Shown piece after piece: positions 8,939 through 18,991 of a stretch of DNA of 44,997 bases. A model generated the notes under the pieces. That model was given only the letters and a program-made list of their open reading frames with translations. It made no database searches and was not told the DNA's origin. Where the stretch lies: positions 15,796-60,792 of the forward strand of contig CAUDNR010000813.1 in NCBI GenBank assembly GCA_958430865.1, read 5' to 3'. The translations under genes were made by a program, and so were the position numbers. The stretch comes from Entrophospora sp. SA101 (taxonomy: Eukaryota > Glomeromycota > Glomeromycetes > Entrophosporales > Entrophosporaceae). Positions within the stretch are counted from its first letter, which is position 1. Every line of letters begins with the position of its first letter.

Positions 8939-9250
8939 TAATTGTGAGGTTTTATGTAGATGTAACACTTTAAATAAAGCAATCAATAAGGTGAACATCA
9001 ATCTAATGGATTTAATTAATTTTTTATTATGTTCATTTATTTTAATATCATGATTTTACTCACACTATTTTTAGTCAAATTTTTTAAATAAAAAATTTTT
9101 TGTCAGATATTTTTGGGTAAATTTATTATTAAAGATTAGAGAGTTATTACCAACTTGGGTAAATCTAATATAAAAAATATTGGGTAAACTCATTAGTAAA
9201 TTTTGAAAATTTTAGGGTAACCTATCTATGTAGTTTCCGGGGTCCTGCTG

Positions 9251-9399
9251 TAAGAGTATTTAACTTTCTTCCTTTTTTACCGCCACCCCACCAGACGACC
9301 CCCAATACTCATAATTATGGTTTTGTAAAGTGTGTTTTGAAAGGTTAATGTTAAATATTTATTGTAAACAATTATATACAATTGGCTGAATTTTTTTAA
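9251..9399. other. Short spacer after the TIR element
   Basis: Contains a locally C-rich stretch CCGCCACCCCACCAGACGAC at about 9281-9300. No coding signal. Confidence 0.3.
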
Positions 9400-10048
9400 A
9401 ATATTTATTTATTTATTATTTATCGTTGTACTACATACCGAGAAAGATTTCCCAACAACCTTAAAAATCACTCTTACTTGAGTTTGAGAATCAAGATCTA
9501 CCTGACATCATGCTTTGCCAAACTGGCATCGTCGGAGAAGCATGACCTTCCACTTGATGCAATGTTATCATTATCACTACAGAATGAGCTATATAGTATT
9601 TACAGCACTCTGTGCAACACTTGGGGAAAATTGCCACAAAGGCAAGTAAACGACATCGAATTTTATCAGATTATTCAAGAGGTGAGGATGGGAAACCTAT
9701 CGCAAAAAAGCCAACTCATCCAGTCAAAAAACGACGAAAACAAATTTCCGTCTACCAGTAGTTTTATCGCCCAGTTCTTTGGTGCAATAAATACATCGAC
9801 AGTTCCATCGACATTAATACGTTACCATGTCCGATGAAATGAATATATTATTGGGTAGTCAAGTTTTAATACAACTGTATATTTCGTTTTGCCAGGTGGC
9901 TTCTGACATTGTTCTGCTTTCTAGAACTCCATACGAATTCTTTAACGTATTCAAATCGGTTAACGTGAATGCCTTTATCATCAAGCCTCTTAACGTGAAC
10001 ACGTTATCTGAAAATTTGAATCGACAATGTGGAAGTTTCTTGTATTAA
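9400..10048 (+). CDS. Unrecognised ORF pair, coding-like composition
   Basis: One frame is open from 9400 to 9837 and a second from 9827 to 10048, overlapping by about 10 bp, so a single frameshift would join them. Codon use is less AT-biased than the surroundings, which suggests real or recently decayed coding sequence. Visible blocks are FPNNLKNHSYLSLRIKIYLT, CFAKLASSEKHDLPLDAMLS, CNTWGKLPQRQVNDIEFYQI and, in the second frame, ASDIVLLSRTPYEFFNVFKS. There is no signal peptide and no motif I recognise. It could be the 3' part of a transposon gene or a broken lineage-specific gene. I make no functional claim. Confidence 0.4.
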
Positions 10049-11008
10049 TATTTTCGATCATTCCAAATACTCTTTATTTGTTTGTTTCTAAACAGAAATA
10101 ATATGTATATATATATACATATAATATATAAATCATTTAAAAAATCAAATTTATCAGTTTTTTTTTTTTGAAGAGGAGCAGATTCAATGTAGTTAGATAA
10201 AGTAATTTCGACAGTTTGGGCCTAATATAGTTCTAGATACCTAGAAGTAATATCGATACCAACCCTAGATAACTATAAAATCTCTCTCATAGTTGGAATA
10301 GATAACTAAAATCTCACGTTCTCATCATTGAAATAAATAATAATGAAAATTTTTAATCTTCGGAAGACAGTTGTTTGATCATTATTATAAAATACTTGCT
10401 TCAATCATATTTTTGCGTAATACCGATTTCAATTTTTGTGTCTTTTCTGATTTATCTATCAATTCTTCAAACCATTTATTTTATATTTTTTCATTTCTTA
10501 ATCTAGAGAAATAGTACAAGATGATATTGTTATTACAGATATTACAATTATCAAGAAACTTCTTGAAAATATTTTTGTCTCTCTCTTACTCATTAGTATT
10601 CATTTTTATTATTATTAAATCGCCCGTTTTTATATATTGTATACTGTATATATATATATCTAATTAGAAAAATTTTTAGGAAAGTAAGCTTCAATAACAT
10701 CATTGTGATTTCTTATAATATTTAAAAAGGAGTGGAAACAAAATGTATTATAAAAAATATTAATAATAAAAAATGTGTCATCTTTTCTTAGAAAGCGTAA
10801 TTTTTCTGTACAAACATAATAAAATAAAAAACATGACTCCATATACAAGCAAACAAACTGACGAAAGATTTTTTTCTAAGAATTTTAATAAGAAAACTTT
10901 GCAAATGTAGTAGTAATACTATTACTATATTAATATAGGAGATCCTTTTTTAATGATCTTAATTATAACATGTGATTAGGCATTCGTCTTAAAAAAAAAT
11001 AAACAAAA
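10049..11008. other. Intergenic region upstream of BTB-TLDc gene 1
   Basis: AT-rich with TATATA runs at about 10,103-10,125 and 10,640-10,658. The minus frame at 10,660-10,848 is Phe/Ile/Asn-rich and looks random. The last 50 bp before the ATG hold the shared box described separately. Confidence 0.5.
10967..10985 (+). promoter_or_regulatory. Upstream box shared by BTB-TLDc copies
   Basis: AACATGTGATTAGGCATTC lies 24 bp before the ATG. The second full-length copy has AACATGTGATTGGTCATTC at the same place, and the pseudogene copy has ATGATTGGCTGTTCATT. The core TGATTGG is an inverted CCAAT box in two of the three copies (mutated to TGATTAG here). The conservation may simply reflect recent duplication. 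Confidence 0.4.
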
Positions 11009-12490
11009 ATGAACTCAATATTTGAAAAATATTTTAATGAAAATGAAAGATTGTTAAACACTGAAAAATTTTATGATGTAAAAATATATGCTGGTGTAGA
11101 ACCAAACATTAAAGAAGTTCATGCACATGCATCTATCATATCAGCACATTGTCCATTTTTTAACAATGAATTAAATGATGCAACAAAAGAAAATGGATAT
11201 TATATTATTAAGAAAGCTAATATCAGTGAAAAAAGTTTCAACCCTATTCTCAAGTAAGTTTAAATCATATCATTATTAATGAATATATATTAATGACAAT
11301 AATAACCTGTCTAATAATTTATTTATTTTGAAAGATTTTTATACACATGTAAAATTGAAATTGAAAATTATTCTGGAGCTGAGGTATTAGAACTATTAAT
11401 TGCAGCAGATGAACTTGGCATTGAGTCACTTTATGAATATATGATGAAATGCTTTATTAAAAATTATAAAGATTATATAAAAGAAAATCCTGTTAAAATT
11501 CTACAATTGATTTATGCTAACGAAAATTTTAAGGAATTGAAAAATATCTATTTAGAAAAGTTTTGTAAATACAGTGAAAAATTATTTGAATCAAGTGAAT
11601 TTAAATCATTGGAAAAACCAGTTCTTTTAGAAATTCTTAAAAGAGAAGATTTTTTTATTGATGAGATGGTTATTTGGGAAAACATTCTTAAATGGGGATT
11701 AGCAAAACATCCAGAAATTGATAATATCAATGTTGAAGATTGGTCACCACAAAATTTTGTTGATTTAGGCAACACATTAAAAGAATTTATTTCTCTAATA
11801 AGATTCCAGGATATTTCTAAAGAAGATTTGTTTGATAAAATTGAACCATATCAAATGCTTTTTTCTAAAGCTTTATGGAAAAACCTTTTACAGTCTCATC
11901 TTTTCCCTGATAGACAACAAACATTAAATTTATTGCCATCAAGAATTTCAAATTTGAAAACAACATTTGAATCATTGACAATCAATCAAAACTTAACCTT
12001 GCTTTTTGCAAGTTGGATTGATAGAAAAAGTCCACCATATACCTCATTCAGGGAAGTCAAATATGAATTCAAACTTCTATATTGTAGTAGCAGGGATGGT
12101 TTAAATGCTGCCACATTTCATCAAAAATGTGATAACATCAACAAAACTCTTGTAGTTGGTAAAATACAAAATTCTGAGCAAATAATTGGTGGTTATAATC
12201 CACTGAATTGGAATGGAGGTAGTGTATGGAAAAATACAACTGAAAGTTTTATATTTAATATAAGTAATAGGAAAGGTATCAATACTGCTCAATTTAGTTA
12301 TGTTATCAAGAATTATGGGGATGCAATTTATTGCAATTCTTCTTATTTGCCTAGATTTGGTGATGGTTATGATGTATATTTTGAACCAAATGGTTATATT
12401 GGTGGTGCATATTGTACTTATAATAACATCAATATAGTATACAGTCAATTTGATGAATTAGAAATTTTCCAAATAATTGATAAAAAATAA
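11009..12490 (+). CDS. BTB-BACK-TLDc domain protein, copy 1 (2 exons, 466 aa)
   Basis: Member of the large BTB/POZ-BACK-TLDc family of Glomeromycotina. Exon 1 is 11009-11253 and exon 2 11335-12490 (GTAAGT donor, AAAG acceptor); together they give 1,401 nt. Residues about 20-110 form the BTB domain (FYDVKIYAGVEPNIKEVHAH, HASIISAHCPFF, then FLYTCKIEIENYSG across the splice). BACK follows at about 115-210 (NPVKILQLIYANENFKELKN, VIWENILKWGLAKHP). The TLDc domain begins near residue 275 (RISNLKTTFESLTINQNLTL) and continues through AATFHQKCDNINKTLVVGKI and FDELEIFQI. BTB domains usually dimerise and recruit Cullin-3; TLDc in this setting is of unknown function. There is no signal peptide. Its closest relative here is the gene at 39,756. 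Confidence 0.92.
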
Positions 12491-12580
12491 AAATATGTTT
12501 TAGATTATTATTGTAATTTAGTAATTAATTTATAAATATATACATATAATATTGGGGCATTATTTAGAAATCACTTTTTA

Positions 12581-12833
12581 ATGATTGGCTGTTCATTTTC
12601 ACCAAAAAATTTTTGAAAGTATTTTGACAAAAAAAAATATAGAAGATTTTTATGATGTAAATTATGTGTTAGTGTGGAGCCAAACGTTAAAGAAGTTCAT
12701 TCATACACATCCATCATGTCAGTTAGCTCATTGTCCATTTTTTAGCAATGGAACAAAAGAAATGGATATATTAGTAAAAATGTTTCAAGCCTATTCTCAA
12801 GTATGTTCAAATTGTTTATTTTTATTGTTTTGA
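12581..12833 (+). pseudogene. Broken copy of BTB-TLDc exon 1
   Basis: Starting with the same upstream box (TGATTGGCTGTTCATTTTCA), this stretch aligns in order with exon 1 of the BTB-TLDc genes but in alternating frames: an N-terminal FHQKIFESIL, then DFYDVN, VEPNVKEVH in another frame, LAHCPFF, TKEM and a degenerate FQAYSQ with a GTATGT donor-like end. No exon 2 follows. It begins 91 bp after the stop of copy 1, so it is a tandem partial duplication of the promoter plus first exon. Confidence 0.75.
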
Positions 12834-13219
12834 ATACTGTCATAGTTGTAGATTATTTACAAAGTCACAACCTCGACTCGCAATATAAAACAAATAATCA
12901 AACCATTGCTTTCTTACTAATATGATTAAATGCTTATCAATTGTTGACTTTGTTTATGATCCACAACATAATTCTGTCCCATCAGCATAAAAATCATCAT
13001 TCGTATTTTTCACTAAAGCTGTATGTGCAATTATTATTATGCATTCATTTCGAGTAAAGTTATAATATTTGTATCAAGAAAAAACATTTGAAAATTTATT
13101 GGGAAAGGATTAATCCTCAAATTTTTTTAAAACAAAACCAAGAATGATATGCTTAAATTAATTTTATTCGATAGTTTGAGATTCTCGTCTAAAATTTCCA
13201 ACCCCCGATAACAAAGCAT
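12834..13219. other. Intergenic, no recognisable feature
   Basis: AT-rich sequence downstream of the BTB pseudogene. No conserved frame or repeat seen. Confidence 0.4.
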
Positions 13220-13459
13220 GTGTTATTTTTATTTTTTATTTATGAAAACGAGATCATTAGACCAAAAGACCTTGGGTCCTTGACTACTTTTTGTCGAGTA
13301 AAGCGGGCATTTAAAAAAAAACTGATACCTTATCTATTACAGTATTCGACCAAGTTCGTAAGACTTAATTGTCGAACCGAATGTTACATCAAAGGCCCGA
13401 TAGCGCGATGGAAAGCTAATATCGACACTAAGAATGATTTTATAATGTATAATAAATAA
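13220..13459 (+). CDS. Unrecognised small ORF, 79 aa
   Basis: The open frame contains ENEIIRPKDLGSLTTFCRVK and YSTKFVRLNCRTECYIKGPI, then ARWKANIDTKNDF. Composition is less AT-rich than the flanks and the charge pattern looks protein-like, but I recognise no domain. A separate acidic frame (NGYKKVSRTLDEEIVDEIHL then DDDGGDDE) lies at about 13,535-13,620. Together they may be debris of one transposon gene whose C-terminal tail is acidic, as for other elements here. Confidence 0.3.
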   Translation: MLFLFFIYENEIIRPKDLGSLTTFCRVKRAFKKKLIPYLLQYSTKFVRLNCRTECYIKGPIARWKANIDTKNDFIMYNK

Positions 13460-13659
13460 TGTCATATAAACAATGATTCCAAGTGTATATACTTTTTTAG
13501 TCCCGAAAAAACACTTTTAACAATGTTTGGGGTGCGATTAATGGGTATAAAAAAGTATCAAGAACTTTAGATGAAGAAATTGTAGATGAAATTCATCTAG
13601 ATGATGATGGTGGTGATGATGAAACACATATGATTATCATTATTTTCGTAGTTTAGGTT

Positions 13660-14197
13660 GAGTGGAATGAAATTCGGTGTTGAATATGGCATGTGTGAAT
13701 GAGTTAGTTTGTAATAACATATTTACTTATTATTTGACGAGGATAAAATGTTCTTTTTTTTTAGTATTATATGAATTTAAGCACCCGGCAAGATTTTTTA
13801 TAATTAGTCATTATTCATTGATCTTTTATCTAAACCAAAGATATTAACTCCCATGTGATGACAACGATAATGAAATCATAATGAAAATCATAATTTTCAC
13901 AATGTACAAAAGAAAGAAAGGTAATTTTTATTAAGAGCATTTATTTTATAAACAACTATTCTTTTATATGATTATGACAATAAATAATGAAGGATTTTAT
14001 TGTTAAAAAAATATTATAAATTAAAAGATTAATTGAAATATTTCTACCAGAAAAAGTTAATTAAATTATATATATAATGTGTATGTACACTCCCCTATCA
14101 TAAATATCCGACCACCTGATGATCATTTTTAATAATAGGAAATGTTACGCCTTATGCAGTTCAAAATTTTATTAATCAAACTGGGACTGGTGTATGT
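13660..14197. other. Intergenic, with a possible pogo-like end
   Basis: No gene. At about 14,086 TA is followed by CACTCCCCTATCATAAATAT then CCGACCACC, which resembles a Tigger-type terminal repeat, but no partner was found nearby. Confidence 0.3.
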
Positions 14198-14340
14198 ATG
14201 TATGTATGTATATATATATAGGTATATATGTATGTATATATGTATGTATGAATTATATTTATAATGTGTGTTTGTGTGTGCGCGCGCGTTCGTGTGTTTG
14301 TGTATTTGTGCGCGTGTATTTGTGTGTTTTATTAGTCATT
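14198..14340. repeat. GTAT / GTGTGT microsatellite tract
   Basis: A run of TATG tetramers and TA dimers passes into TGTGTGTTTGTGTGTGCGCG and further GTGT units, ending about 50 bp before the stop of the glycosyltransferase gene. This is simple-sequence DNA. Confidence 0.9.
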
Positions 14341-14389
14341 TTATCTTGATTCTTGTGTATCTTATTTTTTCGACTTGCCAGTCAATTTT

Positions 14390-15461
14390 TTACCAATTGA
14401 TTGACGAGGTAATGCTATTTTGATTTTCATAATATTTGAGTTTTTTCTTGCATTCTCCATCCATATGAGTGTTCAATCCAAAAAACCTGGGTTTAATTTC
14501 ACAAAACCTTTTATGCCTTGCTGCCAAATATGTTAAAATTGCTTGATCCTGTCGATGGTTCTCTCTACTGCTGCCTTCCGGTGCAATACATTCTTTTACT
14601 AAAGCACATTCTACCCAATCATTAACTAATGAACCTACTTTGTTTGAATCGAATGCTACTGCTGCACCATTGCAATTTAAAAAATTCGCGTATTTGTTTG
14701 GATCATCATTAAAATATTTGAAAACACCTGGATGTGTCCATTTTTGAATGTTACCATATGATGTGGGTGAAAAGAATCCATTATAATAATCCAAGGTAAA
14801 TTCGAATTGCTCCAAAAATTCCGGCGACACGTAAGTTCCTGAGTCAAGCCATAACGTTGGCCCAGGATAATCTTTAACAACCTCTGATATTATACCAGGT
14901 TTCCAGCCGTATTCTCCTCTAGTATGATTTCGTATTCTCCAGAATTCTGGGTAAATTTCGAAATCAAATCTTCTCAGTTCAGTCATGTATCCTTTGTCAA
15001 GTAAAATACTTAACCATTTGTACTGATCCTTCAATAATCCTATATCATAAACTATAATCCTGGGTCGTTTTGATACTTTAATCGAGTTTGTTGCTCCTTT
15101 CAAGTCGTAAAGCCAACATTGTATTGCACGGAAATGATTTTTGCTTGCTGCTGTTACTATTGTAAAAGGTTTTGTTTCTTGATGATTTATTATTTTGTCG
15201 CGGTTGTTGTCATGGATGCTGATAGCGGTAACGGGGTTTTTGTGAACCAATATATCTATATAACAACAATAACGCCAATAATATATATAGGTAATTATAG
15301 GTAATTAATCTTTGAAATATTTTAATATTTTGTTACAATAATACTTTCATAATGTAATTTTACAAACCTATTGATTCACGATAAGAAATAAAGAATGATG
15401 CGATTGTTATTGTTATTGTTAAAAGAAAGACTACGGTTATTTTGAGTCGTTTCCATGTCAT
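14390..15461 (-). CDS. Type II membrane glycosyltransferase, DUF1647-like (2 exons, 319 aa)
   Basis: Probable Golgi nucleotide-sugar glycosyltransferase. Exon 1 is 15461-15368 and exon 2 15255-14390; 960 nt with GT-AG borders. Exon 1 encodes MTWKRLKITVVFLLTITITI then ASFFISYRES: a basic start and one membrane segment (about residues 8-26), i.e. a signal anchor. The luminal part has TIVTAASKNHFRAIQCWLYD, then PRIIVYDIGLLKDQYKWL, the Val-Tyr-Asp-Ile/Leu-Gly-Leu block typical of DUF1647-type proteins. GEYGWKPGIISEVVKDYPGP leads to LWLDSGTYV (Asp near residue 169), a probable metal/nucleotide site replacing a classic DxD. EGSSRENHRQDQAILTYLA follows toward the C-terminus. Substrate unknown. The second exon alone lacks an ATG at its edge, which supports the spliced start. 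Confidence 0.8.
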
Positions 15462-15814
15462 TTTTTTCGTTATTTTAATTTTCAAAAAAGAAAAAGTTCG
15501 TTCAATTTATATTCATTTTGGATCATTTTGATCATTTTTGGATGTCATTTATATTAAATATTACACAGTATGAAAGGCTGTTGTTTGTTTGTTAAAATCA
15601 TTATCACTCTATTTTTGTCCAATAACAATAATTTGTTTTCAAATGGATGACCAATAGCACTCGGTTTTGGGAAATTTTTATCGGAAATTAATATTAATTT
15701 ATTTTGCTTAAAAAAAAAATTTGAAGTTTCCGGTAAAAAGAATTCAAAATTTACCGATGATAATTAGATTCGCGGCAAGTAAAATTAATTTTTTGTGAAT
15801 TTATGGGATATCTT
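15462..15814. promoter_or_regulatory. Upstream region of the glycosyltransferase gene
   Basis: AT-rich with no recognised element. It runs into a dispersed repeat at 15,815. Confidence 0.3.
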
Positions 15815-15960
15815 TCATGAAGAAAATCTTGGCAAGAGCATTATTCAATGATCATACAACTTCAAAATTGTGCATCATGTGTATGTTTGACTCTTTAGAA
15901 TCATACCAAGACATAATTATCATTAATATTAAAGTTCATTCACCGGGAAATGTCATTAAA
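15815..15960 (+). repeat. Dispersed repeat copy B (relative of 6,357-6,543)
   Basis: Begins TCATGAAGAAAATCTTGGCA and AGAGC, and collinear blocks match copy A. The open frame 15817-16077 starts MKKILARALFNDHTTSKLCI and ends in a Tyr/Phe-rich random-looking tail. The two copies are diverged, so the family is old. Confidence 0.45.
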
Positions 15961-16365
15961 ATTATAAATAAAATTTCCCAAGCTCAATATAGCAGTTCAT
16001 ATTTCCAATACAATATCATTTACTATTATACATATGTCTTTTTTTTCTGCACTTTATTATTCAATTCCATATATTAATATAGTAAGAATATTTTAAATAT
16101 TAATATGGGTTTCAAAATTTCTTGATTTGATGAATAACTCGAAAATCATTTCCGGTGTTGAAAATTCAATGGAAGGCCTCGAACAATCTTAGAAGAGGAT
16201 TTATTGGAAAATCTCTACCATTGTTGTTCTTGGATTGGAAAATAAATTAAGATTTAAATTTTCTGCGACGAAAATGAGAATATAGAATTTTCTATCAATT
16301 CTGCAATTGGTAACTGACATAAATTTTATTTCAAAAACGTGTGTCCAAACACTTTTTCCATGTAG

Positions 16366-16542
16366 TGTATAGAAGAAATATACAATGATGAAAATGGAAG
16401 TTTAGTAAAAAAAATTTACATCCATTATAGAAAAACTATTAATAAAGACTGGTTTAATGAATTCATATGCTTGGAAAAAGAAGAAATCAACAATTTATTT
16501 CAAACTTTGCAAAAAGTAGAAACGGGAAATCATTGTTTTTAA
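16366..16542 (+). other. Unrecognised coding-like fragment
   Basis: One frame is open for about 58 codons: IEEIYNDENGSLVKKIYIHY, RKTINKDWFNEFICLEKEEI, NNLFQTLQKVETGNHCF, stop. The charged, balanced composition looks like protein, but there is no ATG and no recognised domain. The following 350 bp (to about 16,900) hold similar short open pieces in mixed frames. It is probably a decayed mobile-element gene. Confidence 0.3.
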
Positions 16543-17574
16543 TCAAATATCCCATGAGCATAAGAATTATTACTTTAATCGAATCAAATTGGATTAAACA
16601 GAAGTAATACAGTAGATAAAGAAAGTTTACCAATTATTTCATTTGATGAGAAAACGTTGATTTTTCATCTAAACAAAATCTCAAACATTATAGACTGAAA
16701 GTATTGAATATGAAGGATTAAAAACTTTCCAAAAATGTTCGGATTAGGTGCAGAGGATAAAATGATAATAAGCCTCATCTGTGGAGGTGTTGCAACGACC
16801 CATGCTGGTTAATGAATGTTTAAGGGCCTTAGAAATATTCGATCCATTCACAACCATTTAAGGATTTTCACATCCGGATTTGTAATGGATTAATCAGTTA
16901 AAAATAGCAAACGTTATTATTATTTAATTTTTATTTATGAATTGTTTCAAATTGCAATTTGTTTGATTCTCACGTCAACAAAAAACAACGCCACATTATT
17001 TACCGGCTTCGTTTTAAACAGAATAATATAGGAAAATGATTGATACATTTAAACACCAACATCTGAAATATCGTGTAGTTTCTTTATAAAATAAAAGTGT
17101 ATATTAATTAATTTATTTTTTTTAAAAGTAATCCATTAATTATAGAGTTGATACTAATATTAAGATATTAAGATTACTATTACTATTACGAGATTACAAT
17201 TATTTATTATTATTATCTTATTATTTATATTAAATATCATTATCATATTTATTATAGGATTTTGTGTTACATAACGATAATGCATGCATTCATTTTCCTT
17301 CATATTAATATTAAAAAACTCCGGATAAAGAAAGGTCTTAAACAACGAATTTTACATGTTTATATTGATTTGTGAAGCAAATATTTTAAAAATTCGTTGT
17401 AACCAAGGTTGAGTAACGAATATCTCCTTTTCGTCACATGCTGAAAATAAATGCGACAAAAATTCTACACTTTTAATATTAATATTAAAACGTGACAATT
17501 ATTTTAAAAAAAAAATTTTCATATGATGTCAAATTTTAATTCATCGATTACTTCTTGATAGTCATCATATTATA
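16543..17574. other. AT-rich decayed sequence, no gene
   Basis: Mixed short frames to about 16,900, then ATTATT-rich DNA to 17,300 and further AT-rich sequence. Nothing recognisable. Confidence 0.35.
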
Positions 17575-17895
17575 TGAAATTACAATTAGCAGTTGTTCCA
17601 CATAGTGGTGGATGTGAACACAATTTTTCATATTTAATATTAGAGAGACTTATGGGAAGAACCGTCAAAATCTAAATGTCGATTCTCGATTCTTTTATCT
17701 AAGAAGGAGCTGGCCAGAAAAAGGTTGAAACAAAAGTTAGTTTGGATAATGGTGAATGAAAGTGATGATGATAAAAGTGATAATCATATTGGTTATATTG
17801 ATGGTGAAAATGATGATAATAACAATTATCATGATCATGAGACAGAGGATTTAGAAATTCGCGATATGGATTTAGAAAAAAAAAATTTTTTTTGA
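17575..17895 (+). pseudogene. hAT transposase C-terminal fragment (broken)
   Basis: Reads QLAVVPHSGGCEHNFSYL (17,583-17,636), which matches the hAT dimerisation motif of the PHSAGCERxFSxLGW subgroup. In a shifted frame YGKNRQNLNVDSRF follows (family form: GKRRxNLxVxxxE). After that come a frame with an acidic tail (NESDDDKSDNHIGYIDGEND and HDHETEDLEIRDMDLEKKN) and a stop. One or two frameshifts break it. This subgroup differs from the SVxSE-type scraps at 1-383 and 41.5 kb. Confidence 0.6.
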
Positions 17896-18991
17896 AAAGA
17901 CAATGATAATAAACGAGTATTTATTTTCAGAAATAGTTTTCAACAATCAGAAAAAAAATCAATAGTTATCAGATGATTCTACATATTCTGAAAACAAACA
18001 ATAAATGTGAAGCAGCAATTCCCACTAAAACTTCACGTACAAAATTAAAGTATCCAAATAGGCAATATGATTTACGATGTAAAAAAAAATGTTTGAAAAT
18101 TTTTGTTTTCTATTTCTATATTTTTGTCACTTACGTCATATTATATTTTGACGTGTCGAAAATGCCCCCATTCGATGAAATATTATTTACGCTCCAAAAT
18201 ATTTTCGTCTCCCGGCCTTGGTTGTAACGCAACAAATTTATTTTTTAAAAATCTATAATAAGTTCAAGCATCATTCATTACTTATCTAAAATAAAATTGT
18301 GTGTCATTACAGCTTTCTAATAAATTATCACTCGTATTGATATGTGGAGCTATAGTTATTCAAAACAGCAGCATTACTTTTCACTTCAAAACTAAGATTT
18401 TGCCTTTATAATTTTGATTATAGTTGAAAAGATGTAAAAGATTATAAGGTTTCATATGTTTTATTGAACTTTAGAGATTTGTTGTAAATCAATCAAGGTT
18501 CGGGAGCTGAAGGAAGGATTAATATTCTGAAAATTATGACACATTTAAAATAGAGATAGATATTGGGCAAAAATGCTGTGACTATTAGGTTTCAAACATT
18601 TTAATAAGAAATTCAATTGCCATATTAAACCGTGGTAATAATGAGTTCAAGGCTCATTATTTTATTTTGAAATATTAAAAATTGTTTATATAAGAAAATT
18701 TTTAGTTAAAAAGTGATTTTCTTTATACAATCTAAAATAAAACAGTTATATACAAATACTCTGAGATTATTAATTGTGAGAGACAGATAAAGAATATAAA
18801 AAAATTAATTGTACACGTCTCAAATTTTTTCTGCGCAAATACCAAAAATTCAAGAATGGTTTTTAAAATCAAACAAACATCAGAACACAAAATCATTCTG
18901 TCAAACAACTGGCTGGTCAGAAATTTTCTGGTAAAAAAATTGGCTGGATCTATATGAATGAATTTTAGCCCTAGAATGTATCTATACGATC
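17896..18991. other. Gene-poor interval
   Basis: Short ORFs at 17,973-18,227 (+) and 18,732-18,995 (-) are Phe/Ile-rich and unrecognised. No repeat structure until the foldback element at 18,992. Confidence 0.35.

Larger units (their letters stand above)
7941..9250. mobile_element. 1,310-bp TIR transposon with TA target duplication
   Basis: Both ends carry a 34-bp terminal inverted repeat with two mismatches: CA(C/G)CAGGACCCC(A/G)GAAACT followed by ACATAGATAGGTTAC, at 7941-7974 and, inverted, 9217-9250. TA flanks each end (7939-7940, 9251-9252). Inside both ends the motif GGGTAAA recurs at least eight times (about 7984, 8029, 8072, 8105 on the left; 9115, 9157, 9181, 9215 on the right), all in the same orientation. 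The interior codes for an acidic segment and a Cys-rich segment (listed separately) but no recognisable DDE nuclease. TA duplication and CAG start suggest the Tc1/mariner-pogo supergroup; a non-autonomous element is likely. Confidence 0.85.

Noticed and set aside
10660..10848. 62-codon minus-strand ORF
   Set aside because: Phe/Ile/Asn-rich composition expected from AT-rich DNA, no motif, no splice partner.
11548..12448. Minus-strand ORFs of 75 and 115 codons within BTB-TLDc copy 1 (and the matching one in copy 2)
   Set aside because: Shadows of a strongly supported plus-strand coding sequence.
15119..15304. 61-codon plus-strand ORF
   Set aside because: Antisense of the glycosyltransferase exon 2 and its acceptor.
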